A stretch of 64,000 nucleotides of DNA, taken from NCBI GenBank assembly GCA_029948255.1, contig JALIZF010001337.1, positions 124,001 to 188,000 on the forward strand, given 5' to 3'. The first letter of the stretch is position 1; the number at the start of each line of letters is the position of its first letter. Positions 22,606-35,699 of this stretch are shown here, in pieces. Both the position numbers and the translations under genes were made by a program. Source of the DNA: Telmatactis stephensoni (Eukaryota > Cnidaria > Anthozoa > Actiniaria > Isophelliidae). The notes beneath the pieces were generated by a model. The model had not been told where the DNA came from. It was given only the letters and a program-made list of their open reading frames with translations, and did not search any database.

Positions 22606-25600
22606 ATACTTATTACAGCATTCTTGGTAATTTATTAAATTTTAGCATCTCTTTTTGTACTTCTTGCTTTGTGTCAGGGGCGAAGACTGTTTATTCATCA
22701 ACGTCAATCAAATTTCCAGTTTTCACTCGATAATTCAATTTTTGTCATGATTTTGTCTTTTTCTAAAAGGTCAAACGGTTGTTTCATCAAGTTTTGGGGT
22801 ATTATGAGCGAGCGCCCATCGTACTGACCTTGATATGTATTAGGAAACCCTCCGTACTTTGAAAACAATTTTTAAAGTCCTTTTTTTAAAACGATACATT
22901 TCCTACACTTCAGATAAAGTTTATCAAATACTTAATTAAATTGGTAAAAGCTTAAGAGCAATTAACATTGATGCCGGTTCTTCTAATCTTGACAATAAAA
23001 GCAGATTCACATGGTTTCAAATTGTTGAGCTGGCTTTGGGGAATAGATAGTAAGGTATTAGACAGTATTCAACTAGGGCCGTAGAATATTTCAATCATCG
23101 AACGGATTGTTCATATTTTCGTCCCTTTTCAGTCTTACAACTGAATTATTTAGTTATTTAGTTATTTAGTTATTTAGTTATTCAGTTATTCAGTTATTTA
23201 GTTATTTAGTTATTTAGTTATTTAGTTATTTAGTTATTTAGTTATTTAGTTATTTAGTTATTTAGTTATTCCTAAAGAATTATAAAAGTGAGAAAAAATT
23301 CCGCAAAAATGAGTGTTTTTGCTTCCTCACGAAGTCTATGAGAAAGTGCCATACAGATTTTTGCTGTTTCCTAAATGTCCAGTTTAACTAATTGTTTATC
23401 ACTGCTGCACTGATTGGTTGTCGACAGGACGTAGAAAAAAGTAGATTTTATCCTTGTATTTCGTCAAAGGACGGGAAGTTTGTTTTTCGATGATGCTAAT
23501 AAGACAATCTTCGTAAAGACTTGTATGCAAGATATCCATATTTGGATAGCAAAGGGAAAAATTGTAAAATACATTTGTTTGAGTTTCAGTTTGTTTCTCG
23601 AGAATTCCTAATTCCCTCAGAGGAATTGAGCCTACGCTACACACAACAAAATTCCCTTATCTTATGTGTGGATAAACTTCTTTACAATTAAAGATTAAGA
23701 CAATGAACGATTTGACATTGTGACGCAATGTAGAAACTATTTCGTGTAAAATAAGACAAGTGTTATCATGAAAAGTAAAAGAACGGAAATTTGGAAATTG
23801 ATACTTCTATGTTTTTGTTCACTTTGATGTTCAATATGGCTGCCTGTCTAAATTTCCGTGTTTTTAATGTAGGCTGGGTAAAAATAGATCTTGAGTGAAG
23901 AGTGTTTATTTTTTTAAATCAACACAACTTTGATCTTCCACCAATAAACCTGAATCACTTCCTCACGTCTCCTTCCCTAACGTGGACTTCGTACGGCGCA
24001 CTAGCTGCAGGCAAAATTCTGTTTTAACTAGCAACATTGAAAGGGGGAGAGGGCATGTTACATTGAAGATTGTAGGTCGGCTGTATTCGTTGGTCTGTCT
24101 TTTAGGCCCATATACTAGTACGTTAACAAAACAGCTTTCCATTTGGGCTTCCAAAATACTTTTACATTTTCCAAAAATGTCGGCGCAAGATTCCATGGCC
24201 AATGAACTTGTATCAGAAAAGGACTATCGGTTTATTGTAGATTCCTTTACTCCAAGAGAAATCATTCTGTAATCTAGCTGAGATCTTTACAGTCACGTAT
24301 AAGCGTTTATCAAAAGTCGGTTACGACATTTGCCGAATTTAATCTCAAAATTTAAAGTGAGGTCAAACTCATTTTTTCACCACTTCACTGACAAATGTCG
24401 ATGAAGTTGAGGCGGTATCCTTTGAAATAAATAAAAAATCTTGCTATACTTGGCTATTTTATGAACTTATCAGGTTTAGAAAAAATTCATTTCTCAGTTT
24501 TGTTAATAATATCTTGTAAAATTATTTTATTTTATATATACATATTTGGAATTTACATAAAACAAAAAAGTCGCCATTAGTGAGCCGGGCTGGTTCACGG
24601 CTGTTTTTGCTCGGGAGACTGATACAACAAAACTCGCCAAAATTCAATTTCTTCCCGTAGCTTCAGGACTGATCGACGGTTCCTTATTTCCCTTAATTTT
24701 TCTTTCAAATTAACTTGATAAACTGATTTTCGGTGCAAAATATTTGGTACAGATTATACTGTATTTACTAAACTCAACTTATTGACTCACGGATAGCAGT
24801 ACTATAAGAAAAACACTTGTTTTTTTTCCGCTTTGACATGTCTGCACTCGACCGCATGTATTATCAAATATTATAAAAAATAAAAATATATATCCAAATT
24901 ATCAAAACCACAAGCGAAATTTGACTTCAAACCTAGCTGATACAGAACAGTTTTATTACTCGAACTTAATTAATATTTGGTCAGGTAGTACTGGCTCGTG
25001 GTACAAAAGATGGCCTTAGGACAGCTAGTGTGTTCATTGGCAAAGGAACGGGCATATTAGATCGCAGAACAGGCTTCAAATCTAAGCAGAGAGTTGGATA
25101 ATCTTGGTATAATCAACTTGACAACTGAGATAGTCGAGATTTGGATGGAATTCTAGTTCAACGTAAATGACGAGTGAGGTTTTCAAGAAGGCGCCCTAAG
25201 CGACGAGCGTTTCTATGCAGAAGACGCGTGGATGTGTTTTGATCATCACATAGCCGTGACTTGAGTGTCTGTATGTCTGAAATGAGAGAAGACATCGTAA
25301 GCACCCGATATTTACTTTATATACAGTCAAACAACATCTTAATTACAATCATTATAAAGAATGAATATTTGTCATTTTTCTAATAAATATATCATTTCCA
25401 GACTGTTCTTGGTTGTCGGCCGGTCGACAGTAGTCGTGTTTGATTTGAGTGAAATTCGGCACTTGTTCAGCCCTGTCATCAGCGAATATACCGTAGCTTC
25501 AACCGTAAATATTATATACATTATACGTGGTAAAACAGATGTTTAGTCGCTTTCTTGAAGTATACGAAAGCAATATCATTTTCATGTACAGAGTTTCATA

Positions 25601-25869
25601 TCCTGTTAGCCTTTTTGTTGACTTTATTTGAGTCTTTTCGACTTGCCATGAGCATCACAATGGTATTAATGACCAGGTCAAACACACCGTGCTCTTTGTT
25701 TTGCCTTTTGTCTGACTAGAACAATCTAAAAACATGGTTTTAAGTTAAAAAGCGTGTCAATAATCGTCTGGCAACTTAGTGTTTCGTTTTTTTTTTTTTT
25801 GTTTTTTTTTATTCTTCCTGTTTTGGTCTTTTTATTCGTTACTTTTTCGACGCAACAACCTGGCTTATT
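22606..25869. other. Intergenic, no gene seen
   Basis: This is the 3' flank of TARBP1 up to the end of the GPCR gene. Apart from the TTATTTAG array I see no splice-bounded exon, conserved protein or transposon terminus. Open frames here are under 100 codons with no domain. Confidence 0.6.
23146..23270. repeat. Octanucleotide array (TTATTTAG)n
   Basis: About 15 tandem copies of TTATTTAG, with a few TTATTCAG variants near the start. Intergenic. Confidence 0.95.
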
Positions 25870-26814
25870 TTATACTTGATTTTCGGCGACTCCGCTGATC
25901 TTTTTCGACCGAAATCGAATGATTGTTTTTCCAAGACTCATGTTTTGTATAGCACTTCTAAAGCGCCAACTTCGCCAATAGTAAATATAAGGATTTATGC
26001 AACTATTACATAATGCCAGTGTGTTTACCCACGGAAATATTCGCCACGCGATCGCTTTAGAAGTTGGAGATTTACCAAAAAATGGCACAACAATTAGCGG
26101 TAGATAGCACAAATAGAAAACCCCAACGACCACTCCGATAAGCTTGGCAACTGTCTTTTCTCGTGTGAAGGCACGTAAAGTGTTAGATAATGAGGGAAAG
26201 TTCTTTTTCATCTCAGAACATTGTACGCGAACGATGACAAAGACGCCGGCATAAAAGATGGACACTGCAAAGAGAACAGCTATGACAAAGTACTGCGCTA
26301 TCAGACGAAAGGTTCTGTGCAAAGTAGATGCACAGACACCAATAAGGAGAGAGAAGAGCCATGATATTGCAACCAGTAGCAAAGCTGTCTTGGTTGTCAT
26401 TTTGGCGCGGTAACTTCGCAAAAACAGCAGCGCAAGAAAGCGATCTACCGAGATTGTCAAAAGATTGCTTACACTTGCTAAAGTTGCAATCCAAGTCACG
26501 GCTTTGCGTAAATTATTGACACTCCATGGTAGAACATTGTTCACTTGTGTTACATACAATGGCTGAGCTAATAAGCACACTAGCAGGTCCGAACCGGCCA
26601 AGCTGCAAATATAGTACTCTGTTTTTTGCCAGCCAAGATAGCGACACTTAGCAACGACCATAAAAACCAAAATATTCCCAAATGCGCCGACCAAAGCCCC
26701 AATAACGTTAATCGAAGATATAATTACAACTTCTATCTGAGTGATGGCCATTGGTGGGAACTTTGGTGACAATTTTGTTGGAGAGAAATCACTGGAGTTC
26801 AACGAGGACGCCAT
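25870..26814 (-). CDS. Class A (rhodopsin-like) G protein-coupled receptor, 314 aa, intronless
   Basis: One uninterrupted frame with seven hydrophobic segments. Helix 1 carries GNILVF (about residue 45). Helix 2 carries CSLAGSDLLVCLL. Helix 3 ends in VDRF, in place of the usual DRY. Helix 4 carries the conserved Trp (AISWLFSLL). Helix 6 carries FYLCYLP, a variant of CWxP. Helix 7 ends in NPYIY (NPxxY). The N-terminus is short with one NSS sequon. The position expected to hold the helix-3 cysteine (25 before the DRF Arg) is Asn, and the second extracellular loop also lacks a Cys, so the canonical disulfide is absent, as in melanocortin/cannabinoid-type receptors. The ligand cannot be inferred. 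Intronless orphan GPCRs are numerous in cnidarians. A poly(A)-signal candidate lies at 25831-25836. Confidence 0.88.
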   Translation of the reverse strand: MASSLNSSDFSPTKLSPKFPPMAITQIEVVIISSINVIGALVGAFGNILVFMVVAKCRYLGWQKTEYYICSLAGSDLLVCLLAQPLYVTQVNNVLPWSVNNLRKAVTWIATLASVSNLLTISVDRFLALLFLRSYRAKMTTKTALLLVAISWLFSLLIGVCASTLHRTFRLIAQYFVIAVLFAVSIFYAGVFVIVRVQCSEMKKNFPSLSNTLRAFTREKTVAKLIGVVVGVFYLCYLPLIVVPFFGKSPTSKAIAWRIFPWVNTLALCNSCINPYIYYWRSWRFRSAIQNMSLGKTIIRFRSKKISGVAENQV

Positions 26815-28825
26815 TGGAGACTTCTGAGGACTTTGAATTTAGTAAACAACTTTATCTTGTCTACATCTTGTAGGAAATGCCAGCAGCGCTATTACTCGAT
26901 TCTACTTCTTGTTCTTTTCGTTTAAATTCACAAAACGTGAGATTTTAAACCAAGTGACGAGTGTTTGAAGAGTCTCCCTTTCCAAATGTTTTTTATGAAC
27001 TACTTACAAGGGTGCAAAGCAGATCAGTAGCTGGGGTCATCTGACTGACATACTATACTAATAGCAAACTTTAGGTGCTTTGTCGAGGGGGCGTAAATGT
27101 CCTGGTTGGATGACTCGAGTGTTAATATTGATAAAGCCGGATCTTTCCTCGACTCTAACTTTAATTTTGGTAGAACGGATCAATTTGGAAGAAATAATTA
27201 ATTCTCCACTTGGGGGGGAATTCTCTTGCGAAACAAAAATTCAACAACACCACTAAAAATGCTCACAAATTCACCTGTCTGTTTTCAAGCAAAAGAGGAA
27301 AATTCACAAATTCACCTGTCTGTTTTCAAGCAAAAGAGGAAGTACTCGTTGAATTTATTTAACCAAAAACTTGCTCCAGTTATGACAGAGCTAATGTCAG
27401 TTGATGATCCTTTTGTTTTTCAAGTCGAAAAATCTCAGGATTTTGTGTTAGTCAGACTGACTATCGAGTCAGCCTACTGAGAAAGAAATTGCGTACTTAC
27501 TTAGAAAACCAGTCATTTTTATATTAAAAAACACTTTCTTGACTTATTATTTCATCCATTGTATGATAATATATGATAAGTGACGACTATTACGCGTGTG
27601 TTGTAAGTACCACGAAACTTGAATCAAACTCCTCGGCGAAGAGGAAGTTAAACATATATAATGAAAATGGTTAACCTTACAATTCCTGTACTGAAAAAAA
27701 GTCACTTTACGCAGTTCTACGTCATGTCTGTGAGATGTTCCCTTGTAATTTAAGTTGTGTTGAACTCACATCACAGACATCCCTGCCAAATCAACCCGAA
27801 ACGAAAGGGCAACTACTGTTACTATGAAAAGAGCTTTAAACGGCTTGCTTAGAACTCGATAATCCTTTAATTATCCATTCGGACGACTTTGTAATGTCTA
27901 AGACGTAAATGCCGTCATTTTATGAATTGAAAAGATCTTATGAGCCACTTGGACCCGAAAGGATGTAAAGTGAACTGAGCAATAGGTTATCTATCTTCTA
28001 AAACACCGTCAAGTTTGCTCTAGTATTCCATTAATAATTAAACCTTCGTCCGACTTTTTTTGTCAATTCTGACAGGACTGTAAGTGTACATAAGAAATCA
28101 ATAGCGAGGCACGGCGATTCTTGCATGAGCGACAGCCTGACCACACCAAGCAGGCGGATTGATTGGCACAACCGACTGCATGAATCAGTTGGACCTCTAT
28201 TTACCGACTAAAAAATGGTAAAGCACTATATTATACAATTCTCATAAGAACGCCCGTAATATGCACAAGAACGCGAAAAATATGAGACCATATTACCATC
28301 GGTAGTTCCTTCCGACTGAACGCTGGTCTCCCAAGAAGCTGACGGTGCACTCTTTAACCCCTCTTTCCATTAGTACTCCATTTTAAGGGTATTTAAAGCT
28401 ACTTAAAACTACACAGAATGGAAGGAGGTCGAAACAAGTGTGAGGTGACATCAAACTCCGCTGGATCTCTCGTATCAGAAAGCCGCGCACTGACCAACTG
28501 AGCTACACTTGCTCCTATTAACCCCCCTTCCCAACTCTCTTCTATCAATCGGCAAATACGTTGCCGTTCAAAGGAGGTGATAGTTCACTGCATCAAATCT
28601 TTAAATTTCATTACGCCATCTTTTCAGACAAAGCATCTGGTAGCCTCTGGTACTCTTGGGAGAAACAACAAAAAAGTACTTGCTTGGTCAGTAAATAAAC
28701 CCTGTTACATGAGATAGGGTACCCACCTAGCACTAAAGGAAAAGAGTTAGCCCCAGTATACTAGAGTCACCCATCTACTCCAATGAAACGGACTCTTTAA
28801 TGACCATCTATTTATAGAGCTGTAA
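26815..28825. other. Intergenic, little seen
   Basis: This is the upstream flank of the GPCR. It contains a direct duplication of about 36 bp (near 27262-27298 and 27306-27341, sharing ATTCACCTGTCTGTTTTCAA) inside an 84-codon frame of unknown meaning, and a SINE head near 28440-28515. No supported gene. Confidence 0.5.
28440..28515 (-). mobile_element. tRNA-like SINE head
   Basis: The minus strand reads AGTGTAGCTCAGTTGGTCAG, a clear RNA polymerase III A box, followed by an anticodon-loop-like stretch, but the B box is degenerate. It is read as a decayed tRNA-derived SINE rather than a working tRNA gene. Confidence 0.5.
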
Positions 28826-29054
28826 AGGCCCGGACACACGCTGCAACTTTTCCCGTAACATTTGCTGAAACACCGCGCGCAATGCGCCGAACAGTTCTGG
28901 ATAGTTGCAGAAGTAAAACTCCATCCTACTTCTGCGGCTGTTGCGCGCAACGTTTCGCGAAACATTGGAATGGGTGGACACACGCTGCAACATTGTGTTA
29001 CGCGCGATGTTTCAGCAAATGTTTCAAGAAATGTTGCACCGTGTGTCCGGGCCT
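28826..29054. mobile_element. PIF/Harbinger-like MITE
   Basis: Inverted termini AGGCCCGGACACACG and CGTGTGTCCGGGCCT bound 229 bp, with TAA on both sides (28823-28825 and 29055-29057), which fits the TWA target duplication of Harbinger-type elements. An internal copy of GGACACACGCTGCAACA near 28977 repeats the left end. No transposase is present. Confidence 0.75.
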
Positions 29055-29057
29055 TAA

Positions 29058-32000
29058 AACTACGGTATGCCAAACTAAATGACTTGTCTGCCATTACTGA
29101 ATGATTTCATAAAAATAATTAGAAAGAAGAAATTAAGGACGACTGAAAAGAACATTGCACTTTGCAGTTTTTTGTAAAGTTCACGAGCTCATGTCGTGGT
29201 GAACTAATTAGTCGATAGACACTAACCCTCGGAATTTTAATAGTTCCCTTGGTGTTTTGAACACTAATGAGTATAACAGCAAGAAATGACCTTGACGTGT
29301 GTGTATACGGTTACATGAATGGAGGCCATTATAACATGCCAAAAGGTTACTAAATTTGTAATAGGGTACAGACATACTGTCAAATTACAAACCTGAACTT
29401 CTGTTGATGAATAGGAAAGAAGGCGCTGATAAACCCAGGGCCCTCCCTGGAACGAGAAACTTGAGCTGACCATCATGGTTAATGAAAAAGGAAGGAGAAT
29501 AATAAAGTTCTGGAATCTTCTGTCTGCTCTCTTTTTAACAAGTTGAAATAAGTTAAAAGAACTAACTAAAGCGGAAAAGCGTCTAGCATAAGGCCACGTG
29601 CGTCTTTTATTTTTAGAGTTTGCAAAGAAACACGTACCCTGCGAGCAGAAACCACTGTCTGAAGGGTAGCAAATATATTAAGAAAACAAAAGTTTGTTCT
29701 GGCTGCTGAGATTTGACCAATTTTCACCGAAACTCAGTTTACACGTGAAAAATCTTCTTTGAGACAAAAACACTCTAGCTTTGCAGCAAATGCATTTGTC
29801 ATGCCGGAAGTTTGTTCGAATTTCTTATCTATACGGGCAAGAAAATGTCGTAGAAAACTTATCATAGAAAATTACTTTGCAGACAGGACTAAATGGATAT
29901 GTCCTCAAAAATAAGAGTTGAACGAGAAACTATCTATATATGACTGCCTGAGGCCGCCTTGTTACATCTTGATGCATCAATCTAATGTCACATACCAACC
30001 TTTGGTGTGCATTAGCTGCGTATAGATTACAGTGATTGAATATCGCTTTATTATCGATTATCTGTTTTATATGCAACGTTAATGAGCTCACTCACTTGAT
30101 AAGTCGCTAGTAAGTAAGGTGATGAAGTGCAAGCCAGTGCATGGGGTCCCTATACCCCCTCCCCTTTGAATTCAGGCACGTACAAAATATCAGGCTACTT
30201 CACGAATGACAAAGAAAGTTATTAATCGAGGCCAGTAGGTATATAATTGCTGGGTTTCATCCATTCCTTTGGGAATTCAGAAGACATAGAGCGGTAGCCA
30301 TGTTAGATGAACAAACAAGGGACGCTACTAAAGTGAGAAATCTTTTGTTGAAGTTCATCCAAGATGGCTGCCATGACGTCACATGCAACCCATGCAAGAA
30401 TATTTCTACTCAGAAGAAACGTCATCAATTCACAAAATTAATTTAAGTACAAATCCTGGACTCAGAGCAAATAATTTCAGTTAGAGATATTTCGCCTTCA
30501 TCAGTCAGTGTCAAAATTCAATGAAGAAGACTGTCGTACACCCTAGGGATTTCATACCCATTGTCTCTATTCATTGTGGGTTTCCTGTGTCTTATGGCAC
30601 AGAATTGACTTTTGATAAAACAGGCTCCTGCCTGTTCCTGCTTTCTTCAGAACGAGTTTTCAAAAACTGGACACAGATGTTCTATCTTTCGCCAAGATCA
30701 CGTTATTAGTCTCACTAAACATGATGATTCGATTACGTTTTATTTAGCTCGTTGATGGCCAGAATTCAATCCTGATTCTTCTTCACACGAATAGAAACTT
30801 AACTCACGATTCACGGGAAAATAAATTATAGCCTCAATCACGGTTCAGTCAAAACGTATAGGGGTCCATTAATGAAGTACTTGCAAGCAACCCTGCGAGC
30901 AATGTCTCTCTTCTCCTCTCTTCATTCTCTTCTTTTCCTATAATTTTGTTACACTTTCGATTTAAAAAAAATTTAAACGTTGCTCAGCTAATGTCATTGT
31001 CGACGGGAAGAACGATAAGCTGTCTGAGCTGAAGCCAATCTAAACTAATATGTCTTGAGTCATAAAAAGACACATCCAACAATTCCGGCTTATATCAGTA
31101 GAGTGAAAATATCGTGTGAAATTCGAGTCCCTCGTGTTATAATGCTCAGTAATGTGAGTACTCGTTTTTTACACACAGATTTCCATGCAGTTTTCCCTTA
31201 TGGTACCTTTAGCACACCGACGCAGCCCAAACTAGTTCACCCGTTAGTTTCGAATTCTGTTTGTAATTTTTAGAGTGCAGTATGCCATCATAATGAAACC
31301 TGGCCATGTAAACTGTATATTTCTGTGAGGTCGTACTTCATTTTAGTTCTTCTGGCGGACAAAACAACAGTGATTTATCCTTTCTGATGAGAATCAAAAT
31401 CAAAGTTGTGTACAATTTTTGCTTTCAGTTGTTTTTGGAAATAGCTCGGAAATAGAATTGACGGCAAGAGGTCCCATTGTGGGTTACCTGTGGGAGCTTC
31501 CGCCATCGATAACATGCACACCAAGGCTGATGGGGGTAAGCACGATTAGTACGATGGTTTTACATTAGCCTGACAAACACCCATTCGCTTACCGACAGTC
31601 CCGTTGATCATTGAAAACACGTCTGTTTTCTTGCAAAGCTTGGAAAATGAACTTAAGAACCAGTTTAACCCCTCGAAACTACCAAACAAAACAGCAGCAG
31701 CAGCAGCAACAACAACAACACAAAATAGAGTACCCAAGGTGTTAATGAGTTTCCTTTTGAAACCTTACCCTAGATCTAATAAACAAAACAAAGAATAGTC
31801 CATTGAAATTCAAATGGTTCTGATGGAGATATTTAGAGAAATCAAATGATTATGGTTTGTCTGACTCAAATGGCTATGTAAACACCTGACTGCTCTGTCC
31901 TCCTCCATGAATTAGTTTTTTTTGTAATGTATTTTAATGGCGCCCACGGTATTTGATGGCATATAATTTTAATATTCTTTTTTTCTGCCTGAGTTTAAAG

Positions 32001-32844
32001 GCCACTGAAAATCGTTAATAATGACAGAATTTGCCAGACGATGCAATTTATCCTTTCCGGGCGCTGGCGTTTAAAGTTTTTTAGTCTGTCAAAAAAAACC
32101 TCACTAATAAAAAAATACACAATCGATTAACTGTAATCGAACCTAGCCCCTAAAGGTTACGATCCCTAAAGTAGAAAGCTGCCAACGAATAGAAATGACT
32201 ATATTTAGAATTTCTTCCCGGTTGAGCTTTTATTTCAACTTACATTATTTATTTTGCTAATTTACAATGGTTTGGCTGCTCAGTGAACAACAAGTTATTT
32301 TAGCTGATTAAATAGTTTTAGAGTCTAAAATATTTGAGATTTAACACCTGCGCGCTGATTGGCTAGTTTATATCAGAGGACAGCCAACCACGCAGGCTAA
32401 AGCACAGACGACATGGCTCGTCCAAAATCTTTGAATATTTTTTATGAAAGCAACACAAAACGATATATCTTTGTACTGCGACATACACCTATTTTAATAA
32501 ACATTGTCGGTATATCAAGTCTACGCGACTCACCCGGCGAAAGGGAGTATGGGAGCTATTAAACCACAAAAATCCCACACGATTACTCAAATTCAAATTG
32601 CTCTGACCTCATACACTAAAGAACTTCACTTACTGATGCTAAAGTCAATACCAAAGCGGAAAAGAAAGTAAAGTTTTGCTACTACCCATACTCCTTGTCG
32701 GTCTAGTCGCGTGGGCTTGAGAGCTCTTATACGACAACTCTTTTATGAAACAGGTGTAAATAAGTTGAAAGATGTATAGCACTCGAAAAGCAAGAGCATG
32801 GCAATCGGCTATACCTCGCCGTTGTTCCGAAGCTTGTGTTTCTT
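29058..32844. other. Intergenic, nothing recognised
   Basis: About 3.8 kb with no frame above 75 codons, no paired splice sites around conserved sequence, and no clear repeat boundaries. Confidence 0.5.
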
Positions 32845-32847
32845 TTA

Positions 32848-32958
32848 GGGCCCGTTCACATGAGAGAGGGTGCCCTTATGTAGTAGGGATAACTCTTTAA
32901 CTTGTTTTATTTTCCCTGGCATAGGGGCACGTCCACCCTCTCTCACGTCAAGGGGCCC
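32848..32958. mobile_element. Small TTA-flanked MITE
   Basis: Inverted ends GGGCCCGTTCACATGAGAGA on the left and, read from the right, GGGCCCCTTGACGTGAGAGA bound 111 bp. TTA lies on both sides (32845-32847 and 32959-32961), which suggests a PIF/Harbinger-like family distinct from the copy at 28826. Confidence 0.65.
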
Positions 32959-33969
32959 TTAGATAGAACTGGAAATTGTAATTATATACATAATAATAAT
33001 AATAAAATGAAACTGAAATGCGACCAGTAGTTAAATGATAACTACAACACATTCCTATTTGTACTGGTATTCTTGAAAAGCTACTCATAAAGTATGCTTT
33101 TAAGGACATCACTTCAGGGGAACATCACAGAAAACCGCTATAGTCGACGTAGCGTTTAGTTCCAAATGACATCCGGACAGGGCTCATTAAACGAGCGAAA
33201 AATCAGTTATCGTTCTTGTTTGTGTGGCAAACAAACAAAATACAAGACTTTAAGGTACCTAAATAGTTATTCACATCTATTAATACGACTTTCTAGAACG
33301 CCGTTATCGTCCCCAGCGACTTGATGTTTCCGGAGTTGATGCCACCTTAAAGGAAACTATCCATAACACTCGTAATGGTATGCAAAGATGAAATAACATG
33401 TAATAACTTTCCCCTGCAGCTAGATAGAAATAGGCACGTGCCTCACATGGGAAAATGCCAAATCCAAATGAATCACTCGGTTCTTGCTCAGTTCCAGCGG
33501 AACGGCAGCAAACACTGGAACTCTTTCTTTTTATCTTGGGTGGTCCACGCGAATTTCGAACTGACGACGGTTTCTACAATCTGTACAGTCCACCCAGAAC
33601 GAATGCTGAAGTTCCTTTCAATAGTCTGTTAAGATTCTTGAGTAATTAAATTAATTTCGGCGAACAAAGGCCGGTAAAGTTCTCGTCAGATTGCACAATG
33701 TCCAGTCGTTCCTTGTAACTGTTTTTAAAAGCCAGTTTAGTACGTGTACCTGATATAAAGCCACAACAATTGAAATTGAAGTTATTTGCCATAAATGTGT
33801 ATTTTAGTTTTTGTATAGTTCTAGTGAAACAGGCGAATTTTCACTGGAGAGTTAACAAGAGTCATACGAGTGAGTTTTCACTGTACTATATTCCACTACG
33901 GCATGTGATAATTCTTTGTAAAGTGATTCCTTCGGCGTGTCGGTTCGTAGCCGGGGTATTTAAAGAGTT

Positions 33970-35310
33970 CAAACTGTGACGCACTGGGCGTGGTTTTTGC
34001 CGGAGAGACAAGGTGACCAAGCGTTCGTAAACCGGAGTGCCACTGGCACTGGGCGTGGTTTTCTCAAGTATGTATCCATTGTAAAGCATGTTGACTCGTA
34101 ATTCTTGAATTCCCACTAGATTCATTTCAATATATCCACAGTTAATCTGATAGAATCAATCCGTTACAGAATAACATATCAAATTTGAACTAAACTGATT
34201 CTTACAATATCAATCCAGTGAGAGTCTTAACTTGCAACAACATGCAATCTAACGCAAGTCCCACTTTCACATGATGAGTATATAAAAGAATTGTGAACTT
34301 GCATGGCAAAATATTACTTTGGTACATAGTTACGTTTGGTACATAGTTACGCATGAAAGAACTCTAATAAAAGACATCTGTCTGACAAAAATCTCGCAAA
34401 TGCAGAGCACATCGAGTGTCACTCAGTCCTATCCAAAATCGACCAAAGTCAAACTACAAAGCCACTACAGAAACTATCGAAAATACTACAAAGCTCTCAA
34501 TGCAATCAAGACCCACTTACTTTTGCCATTTCTTGCAAAACATTTGGCTCTTACTGACTCTTACATTGACTCATGCCCTGGTGCCGGGAAACTTCCCACC
34601 CACCGCGGTCACCTGAGTGGAAAATAACTATTGCTGACTCTTACATTAGCTCTATTGGTACTCTGGCACAAACCCTCAGCCATGACAAGAAATAAGTACA
34701 GAAGGAACTCACTATTGCTGGCATATTAACTGCACCCCTCAAATGGTACTCCAGTGAAACCTTCAGTTGGTCACCACACGACTTGCTGACCGTGAAAACT
34801 CAGTCTTACCGACACCTATAAGTAGACTCTCCGGCGAAAACCTCACCCAGTGCAAGTGAAACTCCGGGGCATGAACGCTTGGTCACCATTATCTGTCCTG
34901 CGAAATTAAATCTCGCCCAGTGCCGGTGGCACTCCAGTGTGACCCCTGGTCACCGTTATCTCTCCGGCGAAAACCACGCCCTATGCCAATTTAAATTTAA
35001 ATTATAAATTATAAAACACAAATTATAAGCTTTTACAATTTCTCACAGCTAATTAACTATAATAAGTATTTAGTATTTAGATTTTCATTCCAATTTAATT
35101 TGTAATATATATTGTACCTTAGGATCTTTATTTAATTTTTCCATTAGTTGTAAATTGGCCTGAAAAGCCCTATAGGGAGGACCAATAAAGTTGTATGTAT
35201 GTATGTGTAGTGAACGCTTGGTCACCACTGTCTCTCCAGCGACAACCACGCGCCCAGTGCCACTGGCACTCCGGTGAACCATGGTCACCAATATCTCTCC
35301 GGCAAAGTCA
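33970..35310. repeat. Dispersed family of about 70-bp motifs, both orientations
   Basis: A motif combining GCTTGGTCACC, TCTCTCCGGCGAAAACC and CCCAGTGCCAGTGGCACTCC recurs at about 34830-34880, 34880-34990 and 35210-35300 on the plus strand and inverted at about 33975-34065. Copies are degenerate and not in regular tandem. The core GTGCCAGTGGCAC is itself nearly palindromic. A LINE tail (35100-35207) lies between two copies. Confidence 0.6.
35100..35207 (+). mobile_element. 3' end of a LINE with TATG-type tail
   Basis: The segment CCTGAAAAGCCCTATAGGGA followed by AATAAAG and a TTGTATGTATGTATG run has the form of a non-LTR retrotransposon 3' UTR plus simple-repeat tail. No protein-coding part is present. 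Assignment to a clade is uncertain. Confidence 0.5.
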
Positions 35311-35319
35311 AATATGTTA

Positions 35320-35690
35320 AGGGGACTCCATTGTAAAAAGATCAGGTATGCTCGTCGGAAATTTTCAAAAATACCCCTAAAAGATACTGGAAGTCTTTTG
35401 ATAAGGGCGTGGCTGGACGATTTTTAACCCCTAAGAGATACCAGTGATAACAAGCTATTACTATTATATGAACACAAAATTTGATGGTCGACGAGCTTTT
35501 TGTTGGGCATGCAAGTTCCTTCCCTTTGAGAACAAGATAATATAATAAGCGATGGGCTCTTTTGATACCCTAAAAGAGACCAAGAAATACTAAATTAAAC
35601 TCTAAACGTAACTTCAATTTTAACACCCTAAAAGAAACCAAATCGCTGATTTTTACCCCTAAGAGATACAACGAGCAAAGTCGATCATTT
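35320..35690 (-). mobile_element. Partial relative of the CCGG-ended element at 37846
   Basis: Sequence around GGGGACTCC, ATGCTCGTCGGAAATTTTC and repeated ACCCCTAAAAGATAC matches the complement of the right end of the element at 37846-38247 (GAGTCCCC, GAAAATTTCCGACGAGCAT-like and TACCTTTTAGGGGT). The outer end is eroded and no target duplication is seen. Confidence 0.5.
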
Positions 35691-35699
35691 TACAAACAT

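Noticed and set aside
28747..29104. Minus- and plus-strand frames of 61-115 codons
   Set aside because: They lie across the Harbinger-like MITE and mirror each other because of its inverted repeats.
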